A stretch of 64,000 nt of DNA from Saccharina japonica (taxonomy: Eukaryota; Sar; Phaeophyceae; Laminariales; Laminariaceae). Each line of letters opens with the position of its first letter. Within the stretch, counting starts at the first letter, position 1. Position numbers and translations under genes: made by a program. This document shows positions 1 through 10,929 of this stretch, one piece after another. The notes under the pieces are model-generated. The model ran no database searches. It was not told where the DNA came from and saw nothing but the letters and a program-made list of their open reading frames with translations. The stretch lies in NCBI GenBank assembly GCA_008828725.1, contig MEHQ01000453.1:1-64000 (forward strand). Reading direction: 5' to 3'.

Positions 1-647
1 GCAGTATATAGTAGGAGCAACTTTGGTATATATATACGTGTACAGAGTAATACCATACGGTTAAGGGGTTCTGAGTTACACAGCCGTTGGCGCGGTCCGA
101 AACAACATTCCATAGCAAACGTGGGCGAATATCTATGAGGAAGGCAGGTACGGTCGGCTGGTTGACAGCCCCGGCATCTGGTGTGGCCGTCTGTCTATAT
201 TTCAGTTGCCAAACAGTGATCGTTCGAGCCATTTATAGGTACATTTGAAGCCAAAAATAGGTGATACGTAAAATGAGTAGCCGGTCATAGGTGTACCTAC
301 GCACTTTGAGCCATTTGTAAGTACAATCGAGCGCAGGCCCAATATCAGGCGGGTCAGGAAGCCGTTTCCGGTGTACATTACGCAGTGTACCTATAAATGG
401 CTCAAAGTGCGTAGGTATACCTATTTTTGGCTAATGCCCCAAACAAAAACAACAGTAGGAAAAACCGGAAAGACATAAAAATATCCAAAGATGTCGGCTT
501 GTCAGACTCTAACCCTTGACAGACAACAATTCATCCAAACCTTGACAGACAGCTTGACAAGAAAAAAGCCAGGGGACATAAGATAAAATCCGCCGGTTGT
601 TCAGAAACCTTTACAAAATCACTGAAACTTCATGTTTTAAATTTTTT
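1..647. other. Left edge, no gene seen
   Basis: I see no coding exon here. The only structure is the inverted repeat at 226-432. The stretch at 500-560 holds two similar pieces around the words 'cttgacagac' and 'ttgacagaca'. The right side becomes AT-rich just before the hAT-like element. Confidence 0.5.
226..432. repeat. Foldback repeat of about 207 bp
   Basis: The left arm has GAGCCATTTATAGG (226-239) followed by AGCCAAAAATAGGT. The right arm carries the reverse complements, CCTATAAATGGCTC and then ACCTATTTTTGGCT, ending at 432. A third related piece (TTTGAGCCATTTGTAAG) lies near 305. No protein is encoded. It looks like a small non-autonomous inverted-repeat element or its remnant; I could not identify a target-site duplication. 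Confidence 0.55.
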
Positions 648-1932
648 CAAGGGTACGCGCGGTAAAGGTCGGGACGGGAAAATGTGGTCGGGACGGGAAC
701 GGTACGGTACGGGAATGGGAAACCGTCAGATGTTTCGTTCCCGACCGCGATTTCCCGACCGGTACCATCGTCAGTTTCTGTTCCCGAGCTCTACCGTCCC
801 GCGGTAATGGCCGTGTTCCCGTTCCCGACTGTTTCCCATCCCACTGTCTGCCCATTCCCGACTATTCCCGTCCCGCTGTCCGCCCAGTCCCGACTATTCC
901 CATCCCACTGTCATGTAAGTGATTCCCGTCCCATCCCGACCATGGGGCACAGCTTCTCCCATCCCGCATCTCACTATTGGGGCAGATATTCCCATTCCAT
1001 TTACCGCCGATTTTTTCGTTTTCCCATCGCATGACCATGGATAGATGCAAGTGCGTATACTGCATTTTTACTCGTATATATTTCCGAACTATAAAAACAA
1101 ATCGTCTACGCGCGAATATATATTTCTTTTTTCTTTATTTTTCCTCTCGTTTTTGTTTATATTCAAAATTTAAACACGAACTTAAAATTTGTATCAACCA
1201 TTCAATCGGCCCAACTCACACCTCGCTATTTGAAATAATAGTACGTATAATAAATCGGTCGTACATTTGGGAAATTATTATGTCGAGAATAAAACCAAGA
1301 ACACTCACACCACCACCCGGCCCAAAGACAAAACATGGCATCAAGCATGGACGTTGTGGAGGTGGAGGATCCCGGCGGATCTGCTTCGGCGCCTCAAGCA
1401 GCGCCAAACAATCAGCCCCGGTTCCTGCTCCTATTGGCACTTTCTCCGAATGTTATACTCGTACTCGAAGAAGACTTTTGATTATACCCTTTTCAGTCGT
1501 TGTCTCCAGCGTGTGTTCCCGACCGTGTTCCCAACAATTCCCGACTGCGTTTCCCGATCGACCGTATTCCCGACCCGGTTCCCGACCCATTCCCGACCCA
1601 TTCCCGACCCATTCCCGACTTATTCCCGACCTATTCCCGACCCGTTCACCGATCATTTCCCGTACCGCCGAAAAATGTTTTCCGTACCGTACCGTACCGC
1701 CAAAAATTGGTTCCCGTCCCGTCCCGTACCGCCGAAGAATCGTGTCTTCCCGTCCAATCCCGTCAACCAAATGGTTTCCCACCTTCCCGTCCCATTCCCG
1801 TCCCGCGGTAAACAGACGAGAACATTTCCCCATACCGCCACTCGGGAAGGCCCAAAAATAAATTCCGCCTGCGGCGGGCAAAACGGTCCCATCCCGTACC
1901 GCGCGGTGCCTTCGGCACCGCGCGTACCCCTG
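648..1932. mobile_element. Non-autonomous hAT-like DNA transposon
   Basis: The ends are inverted repeats: CAAGGGTACGCGCGGT on the left and, read from the other side, CAGGGGTACGCGCGGT on the right, with one mismatch. The CAGGG-type start and flanking 8-mers AATTTTTT / AAATTATT (6 of 8 identical) fit the hAT superfamily, but the duplication is imperfect. Inside, two subterminal blocks (about 660-990 and 1500-1900) are built from degenerate TTCCCGAC/CCCGTCCC words in opposite orientation, around an AT-rich core (about 1010-1280). No transposase is visible. Open frames across the CCCGAC blocks are composition artefacts. Confidence 0.6.
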
Positions 1933-2984
1933 AAATTATTTATTTACGGGTAGTTATTAGCCCGCATTTCGCAAGGCCAAACACAGGCCACCACATTACA
2001 GCGTAGCACGTCGTATCAATACTATGAATAGTATTAATAGTATGAATAGTATGAATAGTGGTGCTGTGCAGACAGTGTAGGCGCAACACTGGTGTGAGCG
2101 ACAACACTGCACTATTACTCGTTGGCATATTGACATATTGATACTGAGGTATCACAATGCTGTGTTCCTCCATGTATAGTACTACTGTACTACTTGTAGT
2201 CCAACTGTGGTCGTAGTGGATACCAGATATATACGTATGTATGAGTAGTAATTCGTAGTAGATTTCGTTTTTGTTTCTTTGTTTTTTCGCTTTCAAATGG
2301 CGCCCGTAGATAATATTATAGAGCAGAGCGGTGTGCGCCCCTCGGCTACGTAGTACGTAAAAATTGTTCATTTTACACCGCGATCCTAAAAACCTACCCA
2401 AAAAATGCAGTGGACAACATGTTCTATCACACAGTTCACCAGGTACGAGTATATCAGGGTGTATCAGTGCGCACCATGAAGCGGGTTGGCTGCGTATCGC
2501 ACAATGTAGTCCATGCAAACACAACGAAGGCTATACGTACTGTAAGTACGTGAAGCGGCGGAGCGATGGTAGATTTCCACCGCAAATCGCCCCCACCCGG
2601 TTATGATACAGTATCCGCATCCACTTATTATTGTGTCACCATGTACTGCGCCTGCTACTAATAAATACGTATTCCTCTTGCAGTCTTCTTATTGTCGGTG
2701 TCATCTGTGACAAAAAATAATGTCTGTGCATCCACCGTGCCGGCGCTCCAGAGATTGTTGTAAACTTCTGGATCGACGTACAGTAAGAACGAGTAGTACA
2801 GCTTGTAAAACTCCCTGGACCTATATATACTGTATCACGCCTATCACTAACCACCCTATCATAACCCTTGTACTCGCACTTCTGCAAAATGACCCCCCTC
2901 TAATTCCAAGTAGTTTTCTTCAGACGCGTGGGTGCAGTCATCAAGGGATCAACAGCGCACCCACCAACACTCTGCACCACCCCC

Positions 2985-3390
2985 AGAGCAGACCCAACAT
3001 ATCCTTCCTGTGTAACAGCAATAGATCCCTCCCGTATAACGCCAACATATCCCTCCGATATAACACCAACAGATCCCTCTCCAACAGATCCCTCTGTATA
3101 TAGTGCAAAACCCACAGATCGCTCTACATAGTGCAACACCAGCAGATCCCTGCAGTGCGAACACCAACAGATATCTCCAGTGCGACACCAACAGATCCCT
3201 GCAGTGCAACACTAACAGATCCTTCCAGCGTAACACCAACAGATTCCTCTACATAGTGCAACACCAACAGATACCTCCAGTATAAGGCCAACATATCCCT
3301 CTATAAATAGTGCAACACCCACAGATCCCTCTATATAGTGTAACACCAACAGATCCCTGCAGTGCAACACCATCATATCCTTCAATGAAT
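2985..3390 (+). repeat. Minisatellite, about 20-26 bp units
   Basis: The units are variants of 'gtgcaacaccaacagatccc' followed by 'tctatata' or 'tccag'. Around 15 units can be followed. The same array is shortened in unit 2 of the segmental duplication. Short outliers of the motif sit at about 3725-3770, 5905-5960 and 6948-6990. Confidence 0.8.
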
Positions 3391-3798
3391 AGTGCAACAG
3401 ACTCAAGCTATACGTAGGGGTATAGCAACTAAACCTTGCCGTGGCTCCTGACTTGATTATAGTATGGAAGCCGAAAACCGCCTTCGAGAAATGTCGAAAC
3501 CTCAAGCCCGATACACGATCATCGCACGGGCTATAGGCATCTGTTGACTACACTTTGTTTTATTTCAGAGTTACACGTAGGATCAAAATATATATTGGGT
3601 AGTTTGAGAGTTGAGGCGCTCGGTCAGTGACGAACGTTTGGGCGAAAAAGTGTTGCATCACCCCTAATTGCAATCCCTGACGTACATACCCTAATAGCGG
3701 CTCAGCACTACTACAATAGGAACAGATCCCTCCAGCGCAACACCACCCCACCCCTCCAGAGCAACACCAACGTGGATCACGCGTCAAGCATTCCCACA

Positions 3799-4284
3799 CT
3801 AACCTCCCGCGATGTAAACCTGCGTTTCCTCCAACTTCTCGCACAACTCTAACACCTCCTTTGCATTGCTACCTACTATCGCCGACAAAACTTGGATCGC
3901 CTTCCGCAACGCCCCCTGGCAATCCTCGAAGCACACGGACCGATCGTCCTCCTCCGGACAATCCCTCGGCCGCGACTCCCGCCCTTCTACACCACGGTCC
4001 TCGCCACACGCGGAACCGTATACGTCACCATGCCTCCTATGGCAAATGACGCAATCATCGTCCACCCCTCCCACTCCCGCCCCTATTTTCAGACCCGTCC
4101 CGGCATGAGAACGAGTCTCAACACCGCCACCATGAACGCGATGGGCGCAACTGTCGGCGGTAGAAGGGGGCGCGGGTGGCGCCCCGATGCTACGGACACG
4201 GCAGCGGGGGGGCGGGGTTTGCACAAGACCTGTGTAGGTCCCGCAGCGGCCGGCGGGTGGGGGGATCCAGTTGTCGTGGGCCAC
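3799..4284 (-). CDS. Unrecognised 161-codon frame, copy 1
   Basis: I do not recognise this protein. The frame has a Pro/Arg-rich N-terminal half and a C-terminal half with scattered Cys/His residues (DDDCVICHRRHGD, DCPEEDD, VCFEDCQG) and a likely amphipathic helix (ALRKAIQVLSAIVGSNAKEV) followed by LCEKLEETQVYIAGG. The helix-like end looks protein-like. Against it: the opposite strand is also open for 133 codons, there is no visible partner exon, and the frame lies inside an amplified repeat. It may be an exon of an amplified gene, a fragment of a mobile element, or a chance GC-rich frame. Copies 2 and 3 lie at 5983-6468 and 7025-7510. Confidence 0.3.
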   Translation of the reverse strand: MAHDNWIPPPAGRCGTYTGLVQTPPPRCRVRSIGAPPAPPSTADSCAHRVHGGGVETRSHAGTGLKIGAGVGGVDDDCVICHRRHGDVYGSACGEDRGVEGRESRPRDCPEEDDRSVCFEDCQGALRKAIQVLSAIVGSNAKEVLELCEKLEETQVYIAGG

Positions 4285-4404
4285 CTGCTATAGGTTGGTT
4301 GAGGGAGACAAAACAAGATAGCAAGTGGACGGGAGATGCAAACTACTGTAAGATGCACTGGTGATCCCAAGGTATGACGGTTTCCAATAAATAGGCGGTA
4401 CTAC

Positions 4405-6590
4405 ATACTGAGGTATCACAATGCTGTGTTCCTCCATGTATAGTACTACTGTACTACTTGTAGTCCAACTGTGGTCGTAGTGGATACCAGATATATACGT
4501 ATGTATGAGTAGTAATTCGTAGTAGATTTCGTTTTTGTTTCTTTGTTTTTTCGCTTTCAAATGGCGCCCGTAGATAGAGCAGAGCGGTGTGCGCCCCTAG
4601 GCTACGTAAAAATCGTTCATTTTACACCGCGATCCTAAAAACCTACCCAAAAATGATGGACAACATGTTCTATCACAAGTTCACCAGGTCTATCAGGGTT
4701 ATCAGTGCGCACCATAAGCGGTTGGCTCGCGTAGTCGCACAATGTAGTATGCAAACACAACGCTACGTACTGTAGACGTGAAGCGCGGAGCGATGTAGAT
4801 TTCACCGCAAATCGCCCCCACCCGGTTATGATACAGTATCCGCACCATTTTTTGTGTCACCTGTACTGCCCTGCACTAATAATAGATGCATGTTCCTCTT
4901 GCAGTTTCTTTTGTCGGTGTCATCTGTGACAAAAAATAAGTTGTGCATCCACCACGTGCCGGCGTCCAGAGATTGTTGTAAACTCTGGATCTACAGTAAG
5001 AACGAGTACAGTTGTAAAACTCCCGGACCTATACTGTATCACGCCTATCACTAACACCCTATCATAACCCTTGTACTCGCACTTCGCAAAATGACCCCCT
5101 CTAATCCAAGTAGTTTTCTTCGACGCGTGGGTGCAGTCTCAAGGGATCAACAGCGCACCCACCAACACTCTGCAACCCCCAGAGCAGACCATCGTCAAGG
5201 AGTATCCAATTCCTAGTCGCAACACCCAACCAGACACATCTGCAATCTCCAGACGCTGCCAAGCAGACCACATATGACACCAGCAATCCTTTGTGCAAAG
5301 TAACGTAATTCAAGCCACAATATACCCCATCCAGTATAACACAACAGACCCTCTGTATATAGTGCAACACATCAGATCCCTGCAGTGCAACACTAACAGA
5401 TCCTTCCAGAGTAATACCAACAGATTCCTCTACATAGTGCAACACCAACAGATATCTCCAGCATAAGGCCAACATATCCCTCTATATATAGTGCAACACC
5501 CACAGATCCCTCTATATAGCGTAACACCAACAGATCCCTGCAGTGCAACACCATCATATCCTTCAATGAATAGTGCAACAGACTCAAGCTATACGTAGGG
5601 GTATAGCAACTAAACCTTGCCGTGGCTCCTGACTTGATTATAGTATGGAAGCCGAAAACCGCCTTCGAGAAAAGTCGAAACCTCAAGCCCGATACACGAT
5701 CATCGCACGGGCTATAGGCCTCTGTCAAACACACTTATATAATTTTTCAGAGTTACACGTAGGATCAAAATATAGATATTGGGTAGTTTGAGAGTTGAGG
5801 CGCTCGGTCAGTGACGAACGTTTGGGCGAAAAAGTGTTGCATCACCCCTAATTGCAATCCCTGACGTACATACCCTAATAGTGGCTCAGCACTACTACAA
5901 TAGGAACAGATCCCTCCAGCGCAACACCACCCCACCCCTCCAGAGCAGCACCAACGTGGATCACGCGTCAAACATTCCCACACTAAACTCCCGCGATGTA
6001 AACCTGCGTTTCCTCCAACTTCTCGCACAACTTTAACACCTCCTTTGCATTGCTACCTACTATCGCCGACAAAACTTGGATCGCCTTCCGCAACGCCCCC
6101 TGGCAATCCTCGAAGCACACGGACCGATCGTCCTCCTCCGGACAATCCCTCGGCCGCGACTCCCGCCCTTCTACACCACGGTCCTCGCCACACGCGGAAC
6201 CGTATACGTCACCATGCCTCCTATGGCAAATGACGCAATCATCGTCCACCCCTCCCACTCCCGCCCCTATTTTCAGACCCGTCCCGGCATGAGAACGAGT
6301 CTCAACACCGCCACCATGAACGCGATGGGCGCAACTGTCGGCGGTAGAAGGGGGCGCGGGTGGCGCCCCGATGCTACGGACACGGCAGCGGGGGGGCGGG
6401 GTTTGCACAAGACCTGTGTAGGTCCCGCAGCGGCCGGCGGGTGGGGGGATCCAGTTGTCGTGGGCCACCTGCTATAGGTTGGTTGAGGGAGACAAAACAA
6501 GATAGCAAGTGGACGGGAGATGCAAACTACTGTAAGATGCACTGGTGATCCCAAGGTATGACGGTTTCCAATAAATAGGCGGTACTACAG
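4405..6590. repeat. Segmental duplication, unit 2, with a deletion-rich stretch
   Basis: This is the second copy of the 2141-4404 unit. Its first 200 bases and its last 1.2 kb match unit 1 closely. From about 4600 to 5340 it differs mainly by many missing runs of one to four bases, usually at short direct repeats, with few substitutions. The minisatellite is also shorter (about 5330-5560). Confidence 0.85.
5983..6468 (-). CDS. Unrecognised 161-codon frame, copy 2
   Basis: This is the counterpart of the 3799-4284 frame. I find only two residue differences: VLELCEK becomes VLKLCEK, and the last residue Gly becomes Val. No frame-disrupting change is seen, but at this level of identity that says little about selection. 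Confidence 0.3.
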   Translation of the reverse strand: MAHDNWIPPPAGRCGTYTGLVQTPPPRCRVRSIGAPPAPPSTADSCAHRVHGGGVETRSHAGTGLKIGAGVGGVDDDCVICHRRHGDVYGSACGEDRGVEGRESRPRDCPEEDDRSVCFEDCQGALRKAIQVLSAIVGSNAKEVLKLCEKLEETQVYIAGV

Positions 6591-6813
6591 AAAGTCCCAA
6601 GCGTGACGCACACCATATGTTGTGGTTGTATGGATCCTGTTTCTCTCCCGACTGGCCCAATAAAAAGCGTGTAATACCTATTACTAACTTCCCACGCCTA
6701 ACTTCCTATGTAGTTCGTAAGGTAACCTTCTAACGTAATCTGTAACCATCTGCCTAACCTGAAGTCGTAACGTAACTTTCAACCTATTCCTAACTTCCTC
6801 ACGTAACTTCCTA

Positions 6814-7630
6814 ATAGATATTGGGTAGTTTGAGAGTTGAGGCGCTCGGTCAGTGACGAACGTTTGGGCGAAAAAGTGTTGCATCACCCCTAATTGCAAT
6901 CCCTGACGTACATACCCTAATAGCGGCTCAGCACTACTACAATAGGAACAGATCCCTCCAGCGCAACACCACCCCACCCCTCCAGAGCAGCACCAACGTG
7001 GATCACGCGTCAAACATTCCCACACTAACCTCCCGCGATGTAAACCTGCGTTTCCTCCAACTTCTCGCACAACTTTAACACCTCCTTTGCATTGCTACCT
7101 ACTATCGCCGACAAAACTTGGATCGCCTTCCGCAACGCCCCCTGGCAATCCTCGAAGCACACGGACCGATCGTCCTCCTCCGGACAATCCCTCGGCCGCG
7201 ACTCCCGCCCTTCTACACCACGGTCCTCGCCACACGCGGAACCGTATACGTCACCATGCCTCCTATGGCAAACGACGCAATCATCGTCCACCCCTCCCAC
7301 TCCCGCCCCTATTTTCAGACCCGTCCCGGCATGAGAACGAGTCTCAACACCGCCACCATGAACGCGATGGGCGCAACTGTCGGCGGTAGAAGGGGGCGCG
7401 GGTGGCGCCCCGATGCTACGGACACGGCAGCGGGGGGGCGGGGTTTGCACAAGACCTGTGTAGGTCCCGCAGCGGCCGGCGGGTGGGGGGATCCAGTTGT
7501 CGTGGGCCACCTGCTATAGGTTGGTTGAGGGAGACAAAACAAGATAGCAAGTGGACGGGAGATGCAAACTACTGTAAGATGCACTGGTGATCCCAAGGTA
7601 TGACGGTTTCCAATAAATAGGCGGTACTAC
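6814..7630. repeat. Segmental duplication, partial unit 3
   Basis: This third copy matches 5772-6588 and 3590-4404. It begins at 'tagatattgggtag' and ends at 'ggcggtactac'. It is flanked on both sides (6690-6812 and 7690-7835) by runs of 'taacttcctaacgtaac'-like words, which are themselves degenerate repeats and may mark the recombination that placed this copy. Confidence 0.8.
7025..7510 (-). CDS. Unrecognised 161-codon frame, copy 3
   Basis: This is the third counterpart. It shares the Lys of copy 2 (VLKLCEK) and the terminal Gly of copy 1, and has DDDCVVCH in place of DDDCVICH. The mix of shared changes suggests exchange between copies or a stepwise duplication order. Confidence 0.3.
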   Translation of the reverse strand: MAHDNWIPPPAGRCGTYTGLVQTPPPRCRVRSIGAPPAPPSTADSCAHRVHGGGVETRSHAGTGLKIGAGVGGVDDDCVVCHRRHGDVYGSACGEDRGVEGRESRPRDCPEEDDRSVCFEDCQGALRKAIQVLSAIVGSNAKEVLKLCEKLEETQVYIAGG

Positions 7631-7909
7631 ATATGTAGTGGTTGTATGGATCCTGTTTCTCCCCCGACTGGCCCAATAAAAAGCGTATAATACCTATTAA
7701 TAACTTCCCAGCCTAACTTCCTAATGTAGCTTCGTAAGGTAACCTTCTAACGTAATCTGCTAACCAATCTGCCTAACCTGAAGTCGTAACGTAACTTTCT
7801 AACCTATTCATAACTTCTTCACGTAACTTCCTAACTCTGGGAAAACAAGTGAAATCGAGCAGGCGTCCGTCCAATAAAAACACTGCCCTTTGAACTCTTT
7901 TCATCCCAT

Positions 7910-8352
7910 AACAGCCGATTTTCCTAATTGAGAATTGCCTTCCGATGAGAATGAAAATCGAAAATATTGTTTTTTTAACTGTAAGAGATGTACTTCCCTT
8001 ACAGTCATTTTTTTCACTGTAAACTATTATTGTCAGTTGTAACACCCGTCGATGACAAAAAAAAAACGAAATCGGCATCGGCAGTCTCAAGATATCGAGG
8101 ATCCCAGAAAATCTGTATTCATGGGCGAGGGACCTCGCTCATAAATACAAATTCCCTGAAATCCTTGATTTTTCGAGCCTGTCAAGGCCGATTTCATTTT
8201 TTTTCGTGAATCGATAACTACCATCAAGGAACATATTTTCTAGGTCAAATTTTGAACGTGAGCGAAATACAAGTCTTATTCAATAACAACGTACTAAAAT
8301 CGATTTCCATTCTCATCGGAAAGGCAATTATCAATTAGGAAAATCAGCTGTT
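7910..8352. mobile_element. Inverted-repeat element (family T3), copy 1
   Basis: This 443-bp element has terminal inverted repeats of about 50 bp, beginning AACAGCCGATTTTCCTAATT and ending in the near reverse complement AATTAGGAAAATCAGCTGTT. Subterminal parts (GATGAGAATG... / CATTCTCATCGG) continue the pairing. It encodes no protein. A second copy lies in RBM22 intron 6 at 33508-33963. Both copies hold a central small palindrome (about 8125-8150: 'gggcgagggacctcgctc'). It is a MITE of uncertain superfamily. Confidence 0.75.
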
Positions 8353-8538
8353 CCATGCACCCCTATGTAATATGTAATATATACTCAGTAAAGTTATGCA
8401 GTACGATGCGCATATACGTGGCGACTGTTGTGTACACGGCCCCGTTGCTATTCAGAGCTGCTATTCAGCTATTCAGTAGCTGCAGTACTGTAGACTTGAG
8501 GGGTGCAAGTATGGCTACCGTAAAGAGTAACGTTGTAG

Positions 8539-8677
8539 GTAGTTTTTTCCTTCTGAGGCAGGCAGGCAGTCAGTGTTCACTGGGACCGGTGGAGTTCCTC
8601 AAGTGAGCAACTACTAATAGTAGAGGTTATGATAGTACCATCATTTTACAAGTGTATTCGCTTTAGGACTACAAGTA
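8539..8677. repeat. Dispersed repeat shared with 63343-63484
   Basis: The words 'cactgggaccggtggagttc' and 'ctcaagtgagcaactacta', and the following 'ttttacaagtgtatt', recur in the same order and orientation at 63343-63484 with scattered differences. No frame or terminal repeats are obvious, so the family is unassigned. Confidence 0.65.
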
Positions 8678-8992
8678 GCGCATACAGTGCATGCAAATAT
8701 TGGCCGTGTTGCGCCAACAGATTACTTGGAAGTCATGTTTCGGGTGCATCAGGTGCATCAGGTGCATCAGATGAAATTGAGATCCTTGTGTGATTAACTC
8801 GGAAAACAACGCACCGACCCTTATCCTACCCTACTAGCGGGATCGGTCCACAGGACAATCCCGCCGGCGCTGATGAAGCATACCATGCATATAATGTATA
8901 TGCAGCATGTAGAAAAGGGTGCTCCGTTTTAGTACGAGCAGTTGGTGGAGTCGGCGGACCACGGAAAGTGTGACGATCGTCGAGCGTTCGAC

Positions 8993-9350
8993 GCGTGCTA
9001 TATACGATAGAGGTATACCAAGGTATACCGTTTTTTGGCTAAAACAGTTTATGAATGACCTATTAACCCCTTAAGAACTGGTCCCACGAATTTGGGGACA
9101 AACTACTTGGAATTAGTGTGGGACATTTGTTTTTCAGTCCTGAATGGGTTAAAGGCGCCTTAACCCAAAATCGTCGAAATTTTACTTTTTTCTGGCACTA
9201 TTTTTCGTTGCTCATCGGGCATGAAAGCACTTTTGTTTTCATGTATAAACAGTTTTCGGGTGAGATTTAAAGCTCCTCAAGTGACCATACCACCACCTCA
9301 GAAGGTAATAGCATGGTGCACCTGCATGCAGGCTACCGTAGCATGCGTCG
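8993..9350 (+). repeat. Interspersed repeat family R1, copy with nested MITE
   Basis: R1 units begin near 'gacgcgtgctacgataaa', pass through 'cttaacccaaaatcgtcg', and end near 'catggtgcacctgcatgcag' and 'gcatgcgtcgtt'. In this copy a 90-bp TTAA-bounded MITE (9063-9152) sits inside the unit. Other R1 copies lie at 9448-9690, 10988-11350, about 16269-16480 and about 16481-16695, in the same orientation and partly in tandem. No coding capacity is seen. Confidence 0.65.
9063..9152 (+). mobile_element. TTAA-bounded short MITE (family T2), copy 1
   Basis: The element starts TTAACCCCTTAAGAACTG and ends in CAGTCCTGAATGGGTTAA, inverted repeats differing at about three positions. TTAA at both edges is the target signature of piggyBac-type elements. 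The core carries 'cttggaattagtgtgggac'. A nearly identical copy is at 22659-22747; more diverged ones are at 41938-42025, 54402-54489 (inverted) and near 37660-37738. Confidence 0.75.
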
Positions 9351-9387
9351 TTCGTTGTGGTCTAAAGTGAAAGCTGCACTGACTCTA

Positions 9388-9445
9388 TGGTTAGGGTTAT
9401 GGTTACGGTTAGGGGTAGGGGTAGGGGTAGGGGTAGGGGTAGGGT
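9388..9445 (+). repeat. Interstitial telomere-like repeat
   Basis: GGTTAGGGTTATGGTTACGG is followed by five GGGGTA units, so this is a degenerate TTAGGG-like tract inside an R1 cluster. Similar short tracts occur at 12921-12936, 19062-19076, 19978-20008 and, on the other strand, 63796-63815. Confidence 0.7.
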
Positions 9446-9447
9446 TT

Positions 9448-9690
9448 AGACGCGTGCTGCGATAAAGGTAGCCCTTTTTAGCTGAAACGTTGTCCGAACG
9501 ATCGGTCTCCTTAACCCAAGATCGTCGGACTTTCAATCTTGTGTTGCAATTTGTTTAACAGTAGAGTTCATGGGGGAGCACTTTCAATTTCCACCGAAAC
9601 CTAGTTTTCGGTGAGGTACGGAGCTCCTCAACGTGAGGAGCTCAGAAAAAAACATGGGGTGCACCTCTATCATAGCATGCGTCGTTAGTC
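9448..9690 (+). repeat. R1 family, second tandem copy
   Basis: It begins 'gacgcgtgctgcgataaagg', carries 'cttaacccaagatcgtcgga' and ends 'catagcatgcgtcgttag'. It follows the first R1 copy directly, with the telomere-like tract at the junction. Confidence 0.6.
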
Positions 9691-10027
9691 GACTCTGTCT
9701 CGTAAGCAGAGTCAACCGACCACCTCATGCTCGTGATCATGCTCATGCTCATCGTGTCGAATACCTGGCTAGTAACTACCCTCTACCAAGCCGAGATATA
9801 TCTCGTTCGTTTTGGACGCCTGAAACACCTCAATACCATCCCCTCGACCGTCAAACACCGGGTTACGCTTTTAGTCGCCCCTCGAGTCACACATGGAAAA
9901 CGGGGGTTGTTGTGGATATTCGTATGCGTATCTACGCTCCCACGACTTTTCACAGTAGCCCCGGCGTAACACATCAGTTTCTCTCTTGCGGTGGAAGTCG
10001 CGCAGCACACATCGGTAAACGAAAACA

Positions 10028-10089
10028 AAATCCGAAACCGAAACCGAAACCGAAAACCGAACCCGAAAACCGAACCCGAAACCGAACTC
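10028..10089 (+). repeat. (CCGAAA)n simple repeat at a gap edge
   Basis: The hexamer CCGAAA and variants (CCGAAAA, CCCGAAA) run straight into the N block. The open frame that continues through this run and the gap is an artefact. Confidence 0.85.
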
Positions 10090-10929
10090 NNNNNNNNNNN
10101 NNNNNNNNNNNNNNNNNNNNNNNNNNNNNNNNNNNNNNNNNNNNNNNNNNNNNNNNNNNNNNNNNNNNNNNNNNNNNNNNNNNNNNNNNNNNNNNNNNNN
10201 NNNNNNNNNNNNNNNNNNNNNNNNNNNNNNNNNNNNNNNNNNNNNNNNNNNNNNNNNNNNNNNNNNNNNNNNNNNNNNNNNNNNNNNNNNNNNNNNNNNN
10301 NNNNNNNNNNNNNNNNNNNNNNNNNNNNNNNNNNNNNNNNNNNNNNNNNNNNNNNNNNNNNNNNNNNNNNNNNNNNNNNNNNNNNNNNNNNNNNNNNNNN
10401 NNNNNNNNNNNNNNNNNNNNNNNNNNNNNNNNNNNNNNNNNNNNNNNNNNNNNNNNNNNNNNNNNNNNNNNNNNNNNNNNNNNNNNNNNNNNNNNNNNNN
10501 NNNNNNNNNNNNNNNNNNNNNNNNNNNNNNNNNNNNNNNNNNNNNNNNNNNNNNNNNNNNNNNNNNNNNNNNNNNNNNNNNNNNNNNNNNNNNNNNNNNN
10601 NNNNNNNNNNNNNNNNNNNNNNNNNNNNNNNNNNNNNNNNNNNNNNNNNNNNNNNNNNNNNNNNNNNNNNNNNNNNNNNNNNNNNNNNNNNNNNNNNNNN
10701 NNNNNNNNNNNNNNNNNNNNNNNNNNNNNNNNNNNNNNNNNNNNNNNNNNNNNNNNNNNNNNNNNNNNNNNNNNNNNNNNNNNNNNNNNNNNNNNNNNNN
10801 NNNNNNNNNNNNNNNNNNNNNNNNNNNNNNNNNNNNNNNNNNNNNNNNNNNNNNNNNNNNNNNNNNNNNNNNNNNNNNNNNNNNNNNNNNNNNNNNNNNN
10901 NNNNNNNNNNNNNNNNNNNNNNNNNNNNN
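10090..10929. other. Assembly gap, 840 N
   Basis: This is a run of undetermined bases. Simple repeats abut it on both sides (CCGAAA hexamers on the left, TGGTAGCGTC decamers on the right), so a collapsed tandem array is the likely cause and the true length may differ. Confidence 0.99.

Larger units (their letters stand above)
2141..4404. repeat. Segmental duplication, unit 1 (2.26 kb)
   Basis: This segment recurs at 4405-6590, starting at the same words (ATACTGAGGTATCACAATGC), and its last 0.8 kb occurs a third time at 6814-7630. It contains, in order, a non-coding part, a minisatellite built on 'caacaccaacagatccctc' (about 2985-3390), and a GC-rich block with the 161-codon minus-strand frame. 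The three GC-rich blocks are almost base-identical, so the amplification is recent or under gene conversion. Confidence 0.85.

Noticed and set aside
637-1953. Overlapping frames on both strands, up to 294 codons
   Set aside because: They follow the CCCGAC-word composition of the hAT-like element and have no family motif.
9388-9445. True chromosome end
   Set aside because: The telomere-like units are few and degenerate, and are followed by genes on the far side.
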